From assembly GCA_041660525.1 (NCBI GenBank), contig JBAZWD010000005.1, forward strand, positions 1-64,000: a stretch of 64,000 nt of DNA, in the 5' to 3' direction. Origin of the DNA: JABCZS01 sp041660525 (lineage in GTDB: Bacteria; Pseudomonadota; Gammaproteobacteria; JABCZS01). Each line of letters starts with the position of its first letter. Within the stretch, counting starts at the first letter, position 1. Under the pieces are notes generated by a model, which did not search any database, had not been told where the DNA came from, and saw only the letters and a list, made by a program, of their open reading frames with translations. A program made the translations under genes and the position numbers. Below are positions 37,833-47,110 of the stretch, piece by piece.

Positions 37833-38081
37833 ATGAAAAACAAGCAATCACATAATGATACAGAAGCGCTACTAAAGGAACAAAATGGCTTTTTGAAAAA
37901 GTCATTAAATGCACAACAAGAACAAAATAAAAATCTATTGAATCAAATTGAACAACTACAACATACACTCGATAATTTACTGCGCATATTATATGGACAA
38001 AGCAGTGAAAAAAAGTCTAAAAAAAACCTGAGGCCGCTGAAAAATCTGACGATGATAGCGGGTTCTGTCGCAAGAAAATAA
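37833..38081 (+). pseudogene. tnpC: IS66 TnpC, N-terminal fragment
   Basis: The 82 codons match the coiled-coil N-terminus of IS66 transposase (QNGFLKKSLNAQQEQNK, then LLRILYGQSSEKKSK). Soon after the GQ.SEKK motif the frame diverges and stops, and the catalytic part is absent. The deletion end lies beside the ankyrin gene at 38157. Confidence 0.8.
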
Positions 38082-38156
38082 AAAATCCATTAAAACTGAT
38101 TTAGTTAACAACCAGAATGTAACGACACATTTGCACCAAATCCGGTGCACCCAAGT

Positions 38157-38783
38157 CTAAAATGCACTTAGTTCATAAGCTTTAGATTTATCATCATTGG
38201 TATGAGCAGTGCTGCGATGACGCACTGAGGAGGATGCTGAGACGGTGCTGCTGCTTTGTCCTTCTGTATATTGAAGTAAGGTGCCCTCGTTATAGTGACT
38301 TGATGTCTGTGTTTCAGATGGTTGTACTGCTAAAGTTATCTTTTTTTGATAAGCATCCAATTTTTCTTGAATAAACTGTTGCGATGCAAGTGGCAATTTC
38401 TCAAATACACGCTTGGCTTGTCTAGTGTCAGGCAATATAGCGCCACATTGAATCATGCTAACCGCGCGTTTGGCGAATATATCATCAATGGTTTTTGATT
38501 TACCTAAGGCTCGAGTCAGTGGTGTGTCACCCACGACATTTTGTATATTGAGTAAGCTTTCAGCTGTTTTTGATTGAATAGCAGCTGTTAGTAATATATT
38601 AAATATTTTGTCAGAACAAGAGTTAGCAACTTCAATACCATTCCAAGCCACACAGTGGAGGGCTGTATCTCCATGCTGCCCTGCTTCCGCCATTAGGTCT
38701 GGATGAGTAACAACCAATTGCTTTACCAGAGCAACATTGTCTGATTCAACTGCTGTAATAAGTACATTATCTTGTAGCATCAT
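38157..38783 (-). CDS. Ankyrin-repeat protein, module copy 4
   Basis: A 208-aa protein related to those at 12377 and 13550. It begins DNVLITAVESDNVALVKQLV, contains two to three ankyrin repeats (HGDTALHCVAWNG; VGDTPLTRALG), then the family middle (IDDIFAKRAVSMIQCGAILP, KLPLASQQFIQEKLDAYQKK) and a Ser-rich tail with VRHRSTAHTNDD. The upstream gene of its module is only a fragment (38843-39061). Sequence divergence from the 13-kb copies indicates an old duplication. Role as for the other copies. Confidence 0.75.
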   Translation of the reverse strand: MMLQDNVLITAVESDNVALVKQLVVTHPDLMAEAGQHGDTALHCVAWNGIEVANSCSDKIFNILLTAAIQSKTAESLLNIQNVVGDTPLTRALGKSKTIDDIFAKRAVSMIQCGAILPDTRQAKRVFEKLPLASQQFIQEKLDAYQKKITLAVQPSETQTSSHYNEGTLLQYTEGQSSSTVSASSSVRHRSTAHTNDDKSKAYELSAF

Positions 38784-38842
38784 ATGTCTCCTAAATTATA
38801 CAAAAGCAATATAGTGATTCCAACAAGTATGGTGCGATAAAA

Positions 38843-39061
38843 TTATTGAGTTATCTTTAATTTACCATTTAAATCTTCGATTGTATCTTTCTGTTGAAAA
38901 ATTTCACGTTCTTTTTCTCGCAAATTAGCTCTTAAGACGACAACCAAGGCTTTTGTGCTAGATAATTTCTTCACGCATTTCATTTGCTGGAGGCACAGTT
39001 GCTTGCTCAATACGAATTGTGCGATTTGCGATATTTTTTTCAATTTTTGCTGATAGAACAA
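38843..39061 (-). pseudogene. Coiled-coil fragment of the module's membrane protein, copy 4
   Basis: One frame encodes a coiled-coil tail (LREKEREIFQQKDTIEDLNG). An overlapping frame at the start reads SAKIEKNIANRTIRIEQAT, resembling the RSKAREENIQEKV segment of the protein at 14120. The membrane part is missing. It occupies the expected place before the ankyrin gene at 38157, so it is read as the decayed partner. Confidence 0.45.
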
Positions 39062-39086
39062 ATGAATATTCAGCGTTTATGCTTTG

Positions 39087-39599
39087 CTAGCTTGTGAAGG
39101 TTTGCATTGTTTGAATTAAATTTTGTAGTGAGTTATCTGTGTCAGAATTTGAATTAGAGTATGTGGTAGTTGTAGAGGATGTTGCGGCTACGGAGGACGA
39201 TGCTGTGGAAGTGCCGCGTCGTTGATGAAGTGCGGGTGTTACGGAAGAGCTAGTGGCGCTTGTATTGGTAATGGCATGGTCGGCTGCATATTTGGCCATA
39301 TAGTCTTGTAGTAGTTTTATGTAGGGTGGGTAAAGGTTAAGCTCTATAGCGAAATCTAGCGCAGTGCGGCCATGCTTATCCTTTATGAAAGGATCGGCAT
39401 CATAGCTCATTAATATTTTTGCAATTTGATTAAACCTTTGTACCCGCTCAGGCGCTGGGGCAAAAGCAGCTAAACTATGTAAAACGGTAGATTGCCATTC
39501 ATTGAGCTCATTAACACCTTTTGGGTTTTGTGCTAAAAAGTTGTTAAGTGAATCAACCTCTAAAAATCGAACCGCAGAATGTATGTTTTTAGCTATCAT
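39087..39599 (-). CDS. Ankyrin-repeat protein, module copy 3
   Basis: A 170-aa protein with ankyrin repeats at about residues 30-100 (WQSTVLHSLAAFAPAPERV, then ADPFIKDKHGRTALDFAIEL). A Ser/Thr-rich low-complexity tail follows (SSVAATSSTTTTYSNSNSD). The ATG lies 21 bases after the stop of the membrane protein at 39621 on the same strand. The tail style matches the other module ankyrin proteins, but the conserved IDDIFA and KLP segments are absent, so it is a more distant member or an analogue. Confidence 0.65.
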   Translation of the reverse strand: MIAKNIHSAVRFLEVDSLNNFLAQNPKGVNELNEWQSTVLHSLAAFAPAPERVQRFNQIAKILMSYDADPFIKDKHGRTALDFAIELNLYPPYIKLLQDYMAKYAADHAITNTSATSSSVTPALHQRRGTSTASSSVAATSSTTTTYSNSNSDTDNSLQNLIQTMQTFTS

Positions 39600-39620
39600 A
39601 TCTTTGTGCCCGTTTTATTA

Positions 39621-40574
39621 TTAATTGCGCGTTACTCTGGTGTTTATAGTACTGATATTTTGTTCATTTTGCAATCTATCTGTATAACTAGATAACTGAT
39701 CGATCTTGCTAATAATATTTGCATTTGATTCGTCATTAGGAGTTTTCTCAACCATATCCTGTATGGCGGAAACGATACTAGAGACTTCATCGTTGCATAA
39801 CTTTCCATCTAATGTGTGTTCAGCGAGAATTTTTTCAATACTTCTGCTAGCGGCTAATAGGTGGCGTTTCGCCGGATTCGTCATGTCCCATTGTGCGCTG
39901 CTGGAGGTTGCTAGTGATTCTATCTCCTGGCTTAGTTCTTTAGATAATTTATAAAGGTTGTTTACTGAGGCTTTACCTTCTTCAGAAAATGAAACAATCC
40001 TATCGGACAAGGATTTTCGTACGCCTTTTAATGCGACGCTAAAATCTAAAGCACCTTTTTTTATGTCCCCATGATTATTTTCAAGGTTTTTTGCTGTATA
40101 AAGCAGACTGGCATATAGTGCCGCAAAGCTAGCAAGCATTGTAAATACCCCGGCTCCGGTTGATGCTGCTCCTTCTGACTCTTTCCCCGCGCCTTGCTCG
40201 TATTTAAATGCACCTGCTGCGATATCAGATACACCTTTAAAGACTCCTAACACCCCTACGCAGATGGCGGTTCTTAGAGTGTAAGAAGTTAGATCTCGTG
40301 AGTTTTTAGCTTTTTTAATATCAATTAAACTTTTTTGTAATTCGATAAATTTAGATATGTTGTCATCTGGGCTGTCGATCTTTCTTAGTTCATTAATAAG
40401 TTCAATCGCGGCGCTTACAGCAACATTTAAACCTGTAGAGGATTTATCTGTTATCTTATCCAGGATTTTTGTTATAACATCAATCAGATCATCAACACGA
40501 GTAGCTTGATCGACAATAGCCTCTGATGAATTATCAGAAGAAAGCGGCGTAATGTTATTACTATTCCCAAACAT
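39621..40574 (-). CDS. Membrane/coiled-coil protein, module copy 3
   Basis: I place the start at 40574, where AAGAGGT lies 8 bases upstream, rather than the in-frame ATG at 40616; this gives 317 aa. Residues 30-90 are helical (VDDLIDVITKILDKITDKSS). Two hydrophobic segments follow, at about 103-125 (ICVGVLGVFKGVSDIAAGAF) and 140-165 (GVFTMLASFAALYASLLYTA). The rest is helical and probably coiled coil (LSKELSQEIESLATSSSAQW). The layout is that of the protein at 14120, with an ankyrin gene directly behind, though direct sequence similarity is weak. Localisation is probably membrane. Confidence 0.6.
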   Translation of the reverse strand: MFGNSNNITPLSSDNSSEAIVDQATRVDDLIDVITKILDKITDKSSTGLNVAVSAAIELINELRKIDSPDDNISKFIELQKSLIDIKKAKNSRDLTSYTLRTAICVGVLGVFKGVSDIAAGAFKYEQGAGKESEGAASTGAGVFTMLASFAALYASLLYTAKNLENNHGDIKKGALDFSVALKGVRKSLSDRIVSFSEEGKASVNNLYKLSKELSQEIESLATSSSAQWDMTNPAKRHLLAASRSIEKILAEHTLDGKLCNDEVSSIVSAIQDMVEKTPNDESNANIISKIDQLSSYTDRLQNEQNISTINTRVTRN

Positions 40575-40802
40575 AATATATACCTCTTTGCGTTTCTTAA
40601 TATGAACATCATACACTATGAAGCTTAAGTAAATATTAAGTAATGCAGCTCGTGGTGAGTTTTCCGATTCACTATTCTTTTAAATAACAAAGAGATAAAA
40701 TATAGCTCTGGTTTAGCTATCGATTCAGCTCATGGAGGAGTACTTTGCCCAAATCACTAAAAACACATCATGTAACTAATAGCACAGCTAACTAATAGCA
40801 CA

Positions 40803-40988
40803 GCACCGCATGTGTTACAACAATTGGGTGGCTGGTCAAGTTACAAATCAATGCAAAATTATACGCATTTATACGTTGAGCACACTTAAGGATACACAGC
40901 AAATGTCGAGGGTATTGATCAGTTTGTCAACAAACAGGTTACACAACGTGACAGTCTGTGTTTTTTCGGGATCTGGGATGTTAACTAA
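40803..40988 (+). pseudogene. 3' remnant of a tyrosine recombinase, copy B
   Basis: The fragment reads APHVLQQLGGWSSYKSMQNY, then THLYVEHT, an in-frame TAA, then GYTANVEGIDQFVNKQVTQR. The LGGW..... Y(T/H) pattern with the catalytic tyrosine is the end of the phage-type integrase family. It shares its tail with copy A (23532). The IS66 element that follows inserted immediately behind it; att copy B lies just beyond that element. A 16-base tandem duplication (AACTAATAGCACAGCT-like) sits just upstream. Confidence 0.75.
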
Positions 40989-41373
40989 AACGTAACTTCT
41001 CAATAACCCCGGGAATTCTCTTTTTTAATTGATTAATTGATACGAATAGCTAATAGATCAAGCGATTATCAGATAATGCCTACATTTTAAATTCCCAAAG
41101 CTAGCTATTATGTGGGTATGAATGAAAAAGACCCTAATTTAAAGATCGAACCTCATGAGCAAAGCCCGCTGGTGAATCGACTTGTATTTATAATTGAAAC
41201 ATTGCAAAGTCAACTTGCAGCGCAATCAGAAAAAATTGATTTGTTATTAACCGAGATAAGACAGCTTAAAAAATTGCCCGCAAAACCAAATATCAAACCA
41301 AGTACTTTACCTAAAGTGATCCTACCCCAATTTAATAGACACAGATTTGTTAAACTTAACGAAGAGGTGTCAA

Positions 41374-41682
41374 ATGCCAAGACAAGTCAGAAAATATACA
41401 AAAGAGTTCAAACAAGAAGCTGTTAACCTAGCTCTAAAGTCACCATCAATTAGTCGAACTGCACGGGAACTAGGCATTCCTGTGGGTACGCTTCATTCCT
41501 GGGTAGAACAATTAAAATTAGCAGATAAAACCAATATCAATCCGAAGCATAAATCTGCTCACCAAGATATTGCTGCATTGCTTGCTGAAAATCGTCGTTT
41601 AAATAAAGAGCTTGCGATTGCCAAGGAGGAAAAAGAAATTCTAAAAAAGGCAGCGCTGTACTTTGCGCAGCACCAAGAGTGA
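41374..41682 (+). CDS. IS3-family OrfA
   Basis: A 102-aa protein started at the ATG preceded by GAGGTG. Its N-terminus is a helix-turn-helix (SISRTARELGIPVGTLHSW), followed by a leucine-zipper-like coil (ENRRLNKELAIAKEEKEILK). At 41643-41649 the in-phase heptamer A AAA AAG allows -1 frameshifting into orfB, the standard way of making the OrfAB transposase in this family. OrfA alone binds the IS ends and regulates transposition. Confidence 0.85.
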   Translation: MPRQVRKYTKEFKQEAVNLALKSPSISRTARELGIPVGTLHSWVEQLKLADKTNINPKHKSAHQDIAALLAENRRLNKELAIAKEEKEILKKAALYFAQHQE

Positions 41683-42545
41683 AGTACACGTTTATAAAAG
41701 GTCACCAAGATTTATTTAACATTAAAAGGATGTGTGATATGTTCAATATTGACCGCAGTGGCTATTATGCATGGCTTAAACGTTTACCGAGCAAACGACA
41801 ACAATGCAATGAAGTGTTAGACAAAAAAATAAATAATATTTTTTATTTACATAAAAGTCGTTATGGTTATCCACGCATAACCGATGAATTACATGCGCAA
41901 GGAGAAATATGCAGTAAAAACCGTGTGTTTCGTCGCATGCAATGTTTAGGATTGCGCGCAAAGGCAAAGAGAAGATTTAAATTAACTACTGATTCATCTC
42001 ATGATTTACCCATTGCACCTAATGTACTCAATCGTAATTTTTATGCTGATGCACCTAATAAGAAATGGGTTGGTGATATATCCTATATCTGGACCAATGA
42101 AGGTTGGTTATATTTAGCAGTAGTGATCGACCTTTATTCAAGGGCTGTTATTGGTTGGTCAATACAATCCACTATGTCACGTCAACTCGTATGCGATGCG
42201 TTAACCATGGCATTATGGCGTCGTGGATTTCCACGAGGTGTGCTGTTTCATTCAGATCGGGGTAGTCAATATTGTTCTGATGATTATCAAAAAATGTTGA
42301 AACATTACAAGTTTATTTGCAGCATGAGTCGAAAAGGTAATTGCTGGGATAACAGTGTTGCTGAAAGTTTTTTTAATACGATTAAAACAGAATTAGTTTA
42401 TACGCAAAAATATGAAACAAGAGAAATAGCAAAACAAAGTGTTTTTCAGTATATTGAAGTGTATTATAATCAGGTTCGCAGGCATTCTAGTATTGGTTCG
42501 AAAGCGCCATTGGTGTTTGACAATCAAGATAGAATGTTCGCATAA
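41679..42545 (+). CDS. IS3-family OrfB transposase
   Basis: A 288-aa DDE (rve-type) integrase. The HTH_21-type segment (YGYPRITDELHAQGEI) precedes the catalytic core: first Asp in WVGDISYIWT, second in HSDRGSQYCS, Glu in SVAESFFNTIKTEL. It ends HSSIGSKAPLVF. The annotated start is GTG overlapping the orfA stop by 4 bases, but the frame is open back to the slippery site at 41643, and the natural product is the OrfAB fusion. All three catalytic residues are present, so the element may be active. Confidence 0.85.
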   Translation: MKYTFIKGHQDLFNIKRMCDMFNIDRSGYYAWLKRLPSKRQQCNEVLDKKINNIFYLHKSRYGYPRITDELHAQGEICSKNRVFRRMQCLGLRAKAKRRFKLTTDSSHDLPIAPNVLNRNFYADAPNKKWVGDISYIWTNEGWLYLAVVIDLYSRAVIGWSIQSTMSRQLVCDALTMALWRRGFPRGVLFHSDRGSQYCSDDYQKMLKHYKFICSMSRKGNCWDNSVAESFFNTIKTELVYTQKYETREIAKQSVFQYIEVYYNQVRRHSSIGSKAPLVFDNQDRMFA

Positions 42546-44070
42546 GCGTGTCTATTAGAACGGGGTAAGACCAAAGAGCCCAAAGATCCTGATGATAAAA
42601 ATCCACCTGCCAGAGATTCTGGTGCTAAAAAACGCGCGGGTTCAGATAAGCGCAGTAAAAATAAAGAATTAAAAATAGATAAAGAAGAAATTATTGCGGC
42701 AGAAAATATTCCTGAGGGTTCTGTACGTAAAGGTTATGAAAATTATATTGTGCAAGAGTTAATTATTGCACCGCAAGTCATTCAATATCGACTAGAGCGT
42801 TGGAAATTACCCGATGGTCGCTGCGTTGTAGCACAGCTTCCCGAGCGGATAAAAAATAATCATTTTGGACCAATGTTACGCGCCTATATTTTACATCAAT
42901 ATCACCATCAATGTGTAACGCAGCCATTATTGCATGCTCAGTTATTGGAATGGGGTATTGATATTTCATCTGGACAATTAAATAATATTCTAACTTCAGG
43001 CCAAGAAAAATTTCATGAAGAAAAAGCAGCATTATTAACAGCGGGATTATCCGTATCCGATTATATCCAAGTAGATGATACCGGCGCCAGGCATCAAGGT
43101 AAAAATGGCTACTGCACATTTATAGGGAATGCTTTTTTTAGCTGGTTTTCAAGCACGAAAAGCAAAAGTAGGATTAATTTTCTGGAGCTATTGCGCGGTG
43201 AAGAAAGTGATTATCAATTAATATCAGAGTCATTTAAATACATGGAGCGCAATAGCGTTGCTCCATGGGTTAGAAAAAAATTAAAGATGGCCTCAGGAAG
43301 AATCTTTGCGAGTAAAGCAGCTTGGGAACAACATCTGATTAGGCTTAATATTTCAAATAAAAATCATGTTCGCATTGTCACTGAAGCGGCATTAATAGGT
43401 AGTTTATTACATTATCGATTTTCACGAAACACTGCAATCCTGAGTGATGATGCAGGACAATTTAATGTATTCTTGCATGCATTGTGCTGGATACATGCTG
43501 AGCGAGGTATCAAATCTTTGATTCCTATGAATGATATTCAACAAAAAGCGACGAATTGGGCTCGCAATGAGATATGGGAAATATATGATGCTTTGTTATC
43601 ATATAAAGTGACACCAAATACTGAGATGAAAATAAAAATCATCAAACGGTTTAACAAATTTTGTAACACTAAAACAGATTACCAGCTATTAAACGTTTGC
43701 TTAAACAGATTCCGCAGTAACAAAGATGAACTTTTGCTTGTTCTGGAGCGCCCTGAAATACCGTTACACAATAACCAAAGTGAAAGTGATATTCGTGAAT
43801 ATGTGAAACGAAGAAAAATAAGTGGTTCAACACGTAGCGATGAAGGCCGAAAATGCAGAGATACATTTGCCAGTCTTAAAAAAACTGCCGTGAAATTGGG
43901 CATTGGATTTTGGAGCTATCTCATCGACAGAATGAATAATACAGGCAATATCTTACCCCTGTCAGAGCTTGTTTTGAACGCCGCAAAGATTTAGCCAGAC
44001 CACTATATTCCCGGGGTTATTGAGAAGTTACACTAAAACTATGTAACTTATTGTTTTTATTATAATTTAA

Positions 44071-44115
44071 GTGGGTCATGATGGATTCGAACCATCGACC
44101 AGCGGATTAAAAGTC
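44071..44115. repeat. att copy B: duplicate of the tRNA-Lys 3' end
   Basis: These 45 bases differ from the tRNA-Lys 3' part (47939-47983) at one position. They separate the 20-kb and 3.9-kb islands. The left flank, once the IS66 element and one target copy are removed, continues directly from the recombinase remnant, as at copy A. Confidence 0.85.
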
Positions 44116-44193
44116 TTTTGAGCTAAATAGAGTATTATATAAATCAATAGCTTACGACCTCTCCTCAATCTCAAAGCCGCCAAAAACCGTCGA

Positions 44194-44218
44194 AATACGC
44201 AGTAAATCGCTGTGTATT
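44194..44218. other. Conserved hairpin just inside the island end, copy B
   Basis: AATACGCAG and CTGTGTATT form a 9-bp stem with one G-T wobble around a 7-base loop. It is at the same distance from att copy B as the hairpin 23814-23838 from copy A, but with different stem bases. Further right, 44301-44309 and 44348-44356 form another 9-bp inverted repeat (AAGGCGGTT/AACCGCCTT). The 416 bases before the next gene hold no ORF. Confidence 0.5.
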
Positions 44219-44410
44219 GACACAATTTTGGCACAGTTATATTTTTAATTTTCTCTTGTGACAAAATGCCTTAAATAATTAGTTTTTGGTACAATCTAGC
44301 AAGGCGGTTTTTTAGCATATAAGCTTAGCGACCTCTCTTCAATTCGCAACCGCCTTACTTCATCAATTCCCAGTGCATATCTTACTCTTAGCAAGCTAAT
44401 TTCAAAATAT

Positions 44411-46091
44411 TCAATCAACATTAATTCCATATGTGGAAACACGAAATGCATTTAGCGGGCTTTCATTACCTATTATGATCAAAGCTTGTCTTATGGATTG
44501 TTCAGCTTTTATATAATCTGCTACCCCAGGTGATATCTTGCCCAAAAATAACCATGCGTCAATTACTTGCAAAAGTTCGCTGCCACTCACAGATTTAAAT
44601 AATTTAATAAATTCATCAACTGAGGTATTACCTAGTTGCTTAATATCATCTCTTTTTAAAGATTGATTTATTGAAATATACAGTAAGATATCTTTTAAAG
44701 ACTTGCTTTCATAGCTTTCCTTTAGGAAATTATCAACCTGCCTTTTAATTTCAGCATCTTTAATCTTTCGATAAGCTGAATTATCAGCAGATAAGTCAAA
44801 CCTTTGCTGACAATTCTCGTCTTTAAAATAATATGCGGTTATTTCATCTGCCGATTTATCATCGCCAATTTTTCTAAAAAAACATACCACCTCATCTAAA
44901 TTAAGTGGGGTAATATATTTATAGTTATTATGAACACTACTTTTCAATATTTGAATCACTTCTTCCGGATTATTGTCAAAACTACCAAGAACAGTTTTCC
45001 ATGCATCAAAAAAAGATTTTTCTGATTTTCCTTGAATAATTTGTTCATTTAAATTCTTTGCCTCCTTTTGCAAAAAGGTATTATTTATATAACCATGTTC
45101 TACTGCGGCAGCTATAACAAGATCAAATGCACTAGTATATAAATGTCCGTAATTTCTTAAAATTTGATTCCATTCTGCATGCTTTTTATCCAGATTTTCA
45201 GGTTCACGATCCACATTAAACAAATGTCTTTTTACATCTGTTACAAATTCAAAGCTTGGTATTTTCTTGCCCTTTGAATAAAAGCACCAAGAGTAAAGTA
45301 CTAATGATTGGGCAGCTTTGTGCATTACTTCTAGCTCATAGCCATTTAACTTTTCAGCCAACTGTTCACCTAGTCGTTCTATTTTTTTCAGGATCCTAAT
45401 GTTATTAATACCTAAACTCTCAGAAAATATTCTAAGTTTTTCATTTATTATATTTTTTTCTATAAAAGCAATATCCACACACTCTTTTGAGCTTGCGTCG
45501 AATATAAGCTCGGTATCTATAACTTTTTCTCTAAATTTTTTATATTCACCAAACTCTGCTTTTTTAAATTCATTATCATTAAAAATGAGAACAACTTTGC
45601 ACTGCTTTTGTTCTTTTAAAACCGACACCATTCCAAGCAAGTCACGCAAACTTAAGCCTGAGCCTTTTCTTTCAAAATCATCAATGCAGACGACTACATT
45701 TTTTAGATAAGCAAATGATGCTCTTTCCAAAAATCTTCCTACTCCAATGCCCCAAAAAGTTATATCCTTAAAAAAACTCAAGCCTTTTTTTGATTCCGAC
45801 TTAATTTTTTCTATATTCTCTATATAACTCTTTTCAGAAGGAGATTCTAAGATTTGATTTTTAGGAAGCATTTGTTCAAAAATAGATCTTTTAAAATCAT
45901 CAATAGAATTAATTCCAAACAAAGAAACATAAGAATAACTTGCTAATGCAAAATTATTTATATTTTCACTAAGGAATTTATTCCATATGTATGTTTTTCC
46001 ATACACCCCATTTTCCACGAATGGCAAGCACTTCCGGTTCGGACGATCTTAAAAAACGATTAATTTCTTTTTCTATATTTTCTAATGACAT
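44411..46091 (-). pseudogene. KAP-type P-loop NTPase, frameshifted in Walker A
   Basis: The gene starts at the ATG at 46091 with an AGAGG site 6 bases before it and reads MSLENIEKEINRFLRSS, then VLAIRGKWGV. One extra base near 46000-46006 shifts the frame, and the -strand continuation reads GKTYIWNKFLSENINN. Without that base the motif would be GKWGVGKTY, a KAP-family Walker A. The rest is intact: the VVVCIDDFERKGSGLSL Walker B region, a KVVLIFNDNEF strand and a long helical C-terminus; corrected length would be about 559 aa. KAP ATPases occur in defence systems. It is the third gene of an operon with abiEi and abiEii, 8 bases after the latter. Confidence 0.75.
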
Positions 46092-46099
46092 GAGAACCT

Positions 46100-47110
46100 C
46101 TATAAACTACTTGCATTAATTAATTTTTCAATCTCAAAAATAGAGTCAAATATTTCACCAAAATCTATTTCTTCATAAATCATCCCTGCGACAACCATCT
46201 GTTGATAATCTTTATATAACTCATATAACGACTGCTCATCAGGTATTAATTGGAACTTACCAATTAGGCAAGCATCATAGTTTGCATAACTCGTATTAAA
46301 AAATGCTTTTTTATGCTGAATTACATCTGCAAGAAGAACTCGATTGTTTATAGCTGATTGTCCCCATGCATGTGCGGCCAATTTAGCTAAATCGTACCAG
46401 TGACGCGATAAACGTTCGGAGTTTTGTTTAAATGTATTTCTGTTGCATTCAACATGAATAAGCGTTGCTTTTTCCCAAAAAGTTCTTGCTGGAGAAAGAA
46501 TTATTGCTTCTGTTTTTGGGTATATAACACCTTGTGTGATCGCGGCGACATCAGGTTCTATATAATGTTTTTCATTTGGATCAATGACATTTCTACCGCC
46601 AAATTCAATTAAAATTTCAGGCTTTAAATATTTATTTTCTTGCGCAGTAACAGACTGATAGCTTATCCATACTTGCTCACCTGTGTCATCAACCTTGACT
46701 TCATATTGATGTGAATTGGGCAAACTCTTTAATTCATTTTTAAAATAAGGGACAATTGTGTTATAGCAATACTCTTTCACATGAGATTTAAGAAGATCAC
46801 TAAATTTCCTCATTTGATTATTGCTTACATTTTTGCCAAAAGGATCAAATGTTTTATCAAAATGACGATAATCAAGTGTGATATCAATGTCTTCTGAAAA
46901 CCGGTTAATGATGTTGTAAACTTTTGAAAGAGATGTTCCACCTTTAAATGCCATTGGATGTGCCTCAGGCATACTAAATAATTTTTCCAATGCCCAACAA
47001 ACCCAAATGTCTTTTTCAAGCACATGCTCTGTTTTATTAAGTTGCATTGAAGCTGATTTTAAAATGGCTTTTTGATCTTGTTTATTTAATTCAAAATAAT
47101 TTTCCTGCAT
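46100..47110 (-). CDS. abiEii: AbiEii/AbiGii-type nucleotidyltransferase toxin
   Basis: A 336-aa protein of the AbiEii family. The nucleotidyltransferase core is FKGGTSLSKVY (GG-T/S-L..K, about residues 56-66) followed by FSEDIDITLD with the two metal-binding Asp. AbiEii-type toxins transfer nucleotides to tRNA or other targets and stop growth; with AbiEi they form a type IV toxin-antitoxin pair that gives abortive infection of phage-infected cells. The ATG overlaps the last base of the abiEi stop (TAATG). It lies in the 3.9-kb tRNA-Lys island. Confidence 0.85.
   Translation of the reverse strand: MQENYFELNKQDQKAILKSASMQLNKTEHVLEKDIWVCWALEKLFSMPEAHPMAFKGGTSLSKVYNIINRFSEDIDITLDYRHFDKTFDPFGKNVSNNQMRKFSDLLKSHVKEYCYNTIVPYFKNELKSLPNSHQYEVKVDDTGEQVWISYQSVTAQENKYLKPEILIEFGGRNVIDPNEKHYIEPDVAAITQGVIYPKTEAIILSPARTFWEKATLIHVECNRNTFKQNSERLSRHWYDLAKLAAHAWGQSAINNRVLLADVIQHKKAFFNTSYANYDACLIGKFQLIPDEQSLYELYKDYQQMVVAGMIYEEIDFGEIFDSIFEIEKLINASSL

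Larger units (their letters stand above)
41333..42553. mobile_element. IS3-family element nested in tnpC
   Basis: About 1,221 bp bounded by AGACAC/GTGTCT-type ends, with a probable 3-bp duplication ATT (41330-41332 and 42554-42556). The exact ends are uncertain by a few bases because the end repeats do not align perfectly. It carries overlapping orfA and orfB, both open, and is the youngest insertion in the island. Confidence 0.75.
41118..43994 (+). pseudogene. tnpC: IS66 transposase TnpC, split by an IS3 insertion
   Basis: The N-terminal part (41118-41332) has the usual coiled coil (VFIIETLQSQLAAQSEKIDL). After the nested IS3 element the same frame resumes at 42554 (ERGKTKEPKDPDDKNPPARD) and continues through IAPQVIQYRLERWKLPDG, the VDDTGARHQGKNG catalytic region and CWIHAERGI to an NQSESDIREYVKRRKISG end. 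Joining the parts across the duplicated ATT restores one open frame, so the gene was intact until the insertion. Confidence 0.85.
40992..44031. mobile_element. IS66-family element (tnpC only), interrupted by an IS3 element
   Basis: The ends are inverted copies beginning GTAACTTCTCAATAACCCCG. The element is flanked by a perfect 8-bp duplication, ACTAAAAC (40984-40991 and 44032-44039), the target-duplication length of IS66 elements. Without the nested IS3 element it is about 1.8 kb and carries only tnpC, as in the ISBst12 group of the family. It inserted between the recombinase remnant and att copy B. Confidence 0.85.

Noticed and set aside
41643..41649. The slippery A AAA AAG in the IS3 element as a novel recoding event
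   Set aside because: It is the normal IS3-family mechanism for making OrfAB; used here only as a comparison for the site at 31176.
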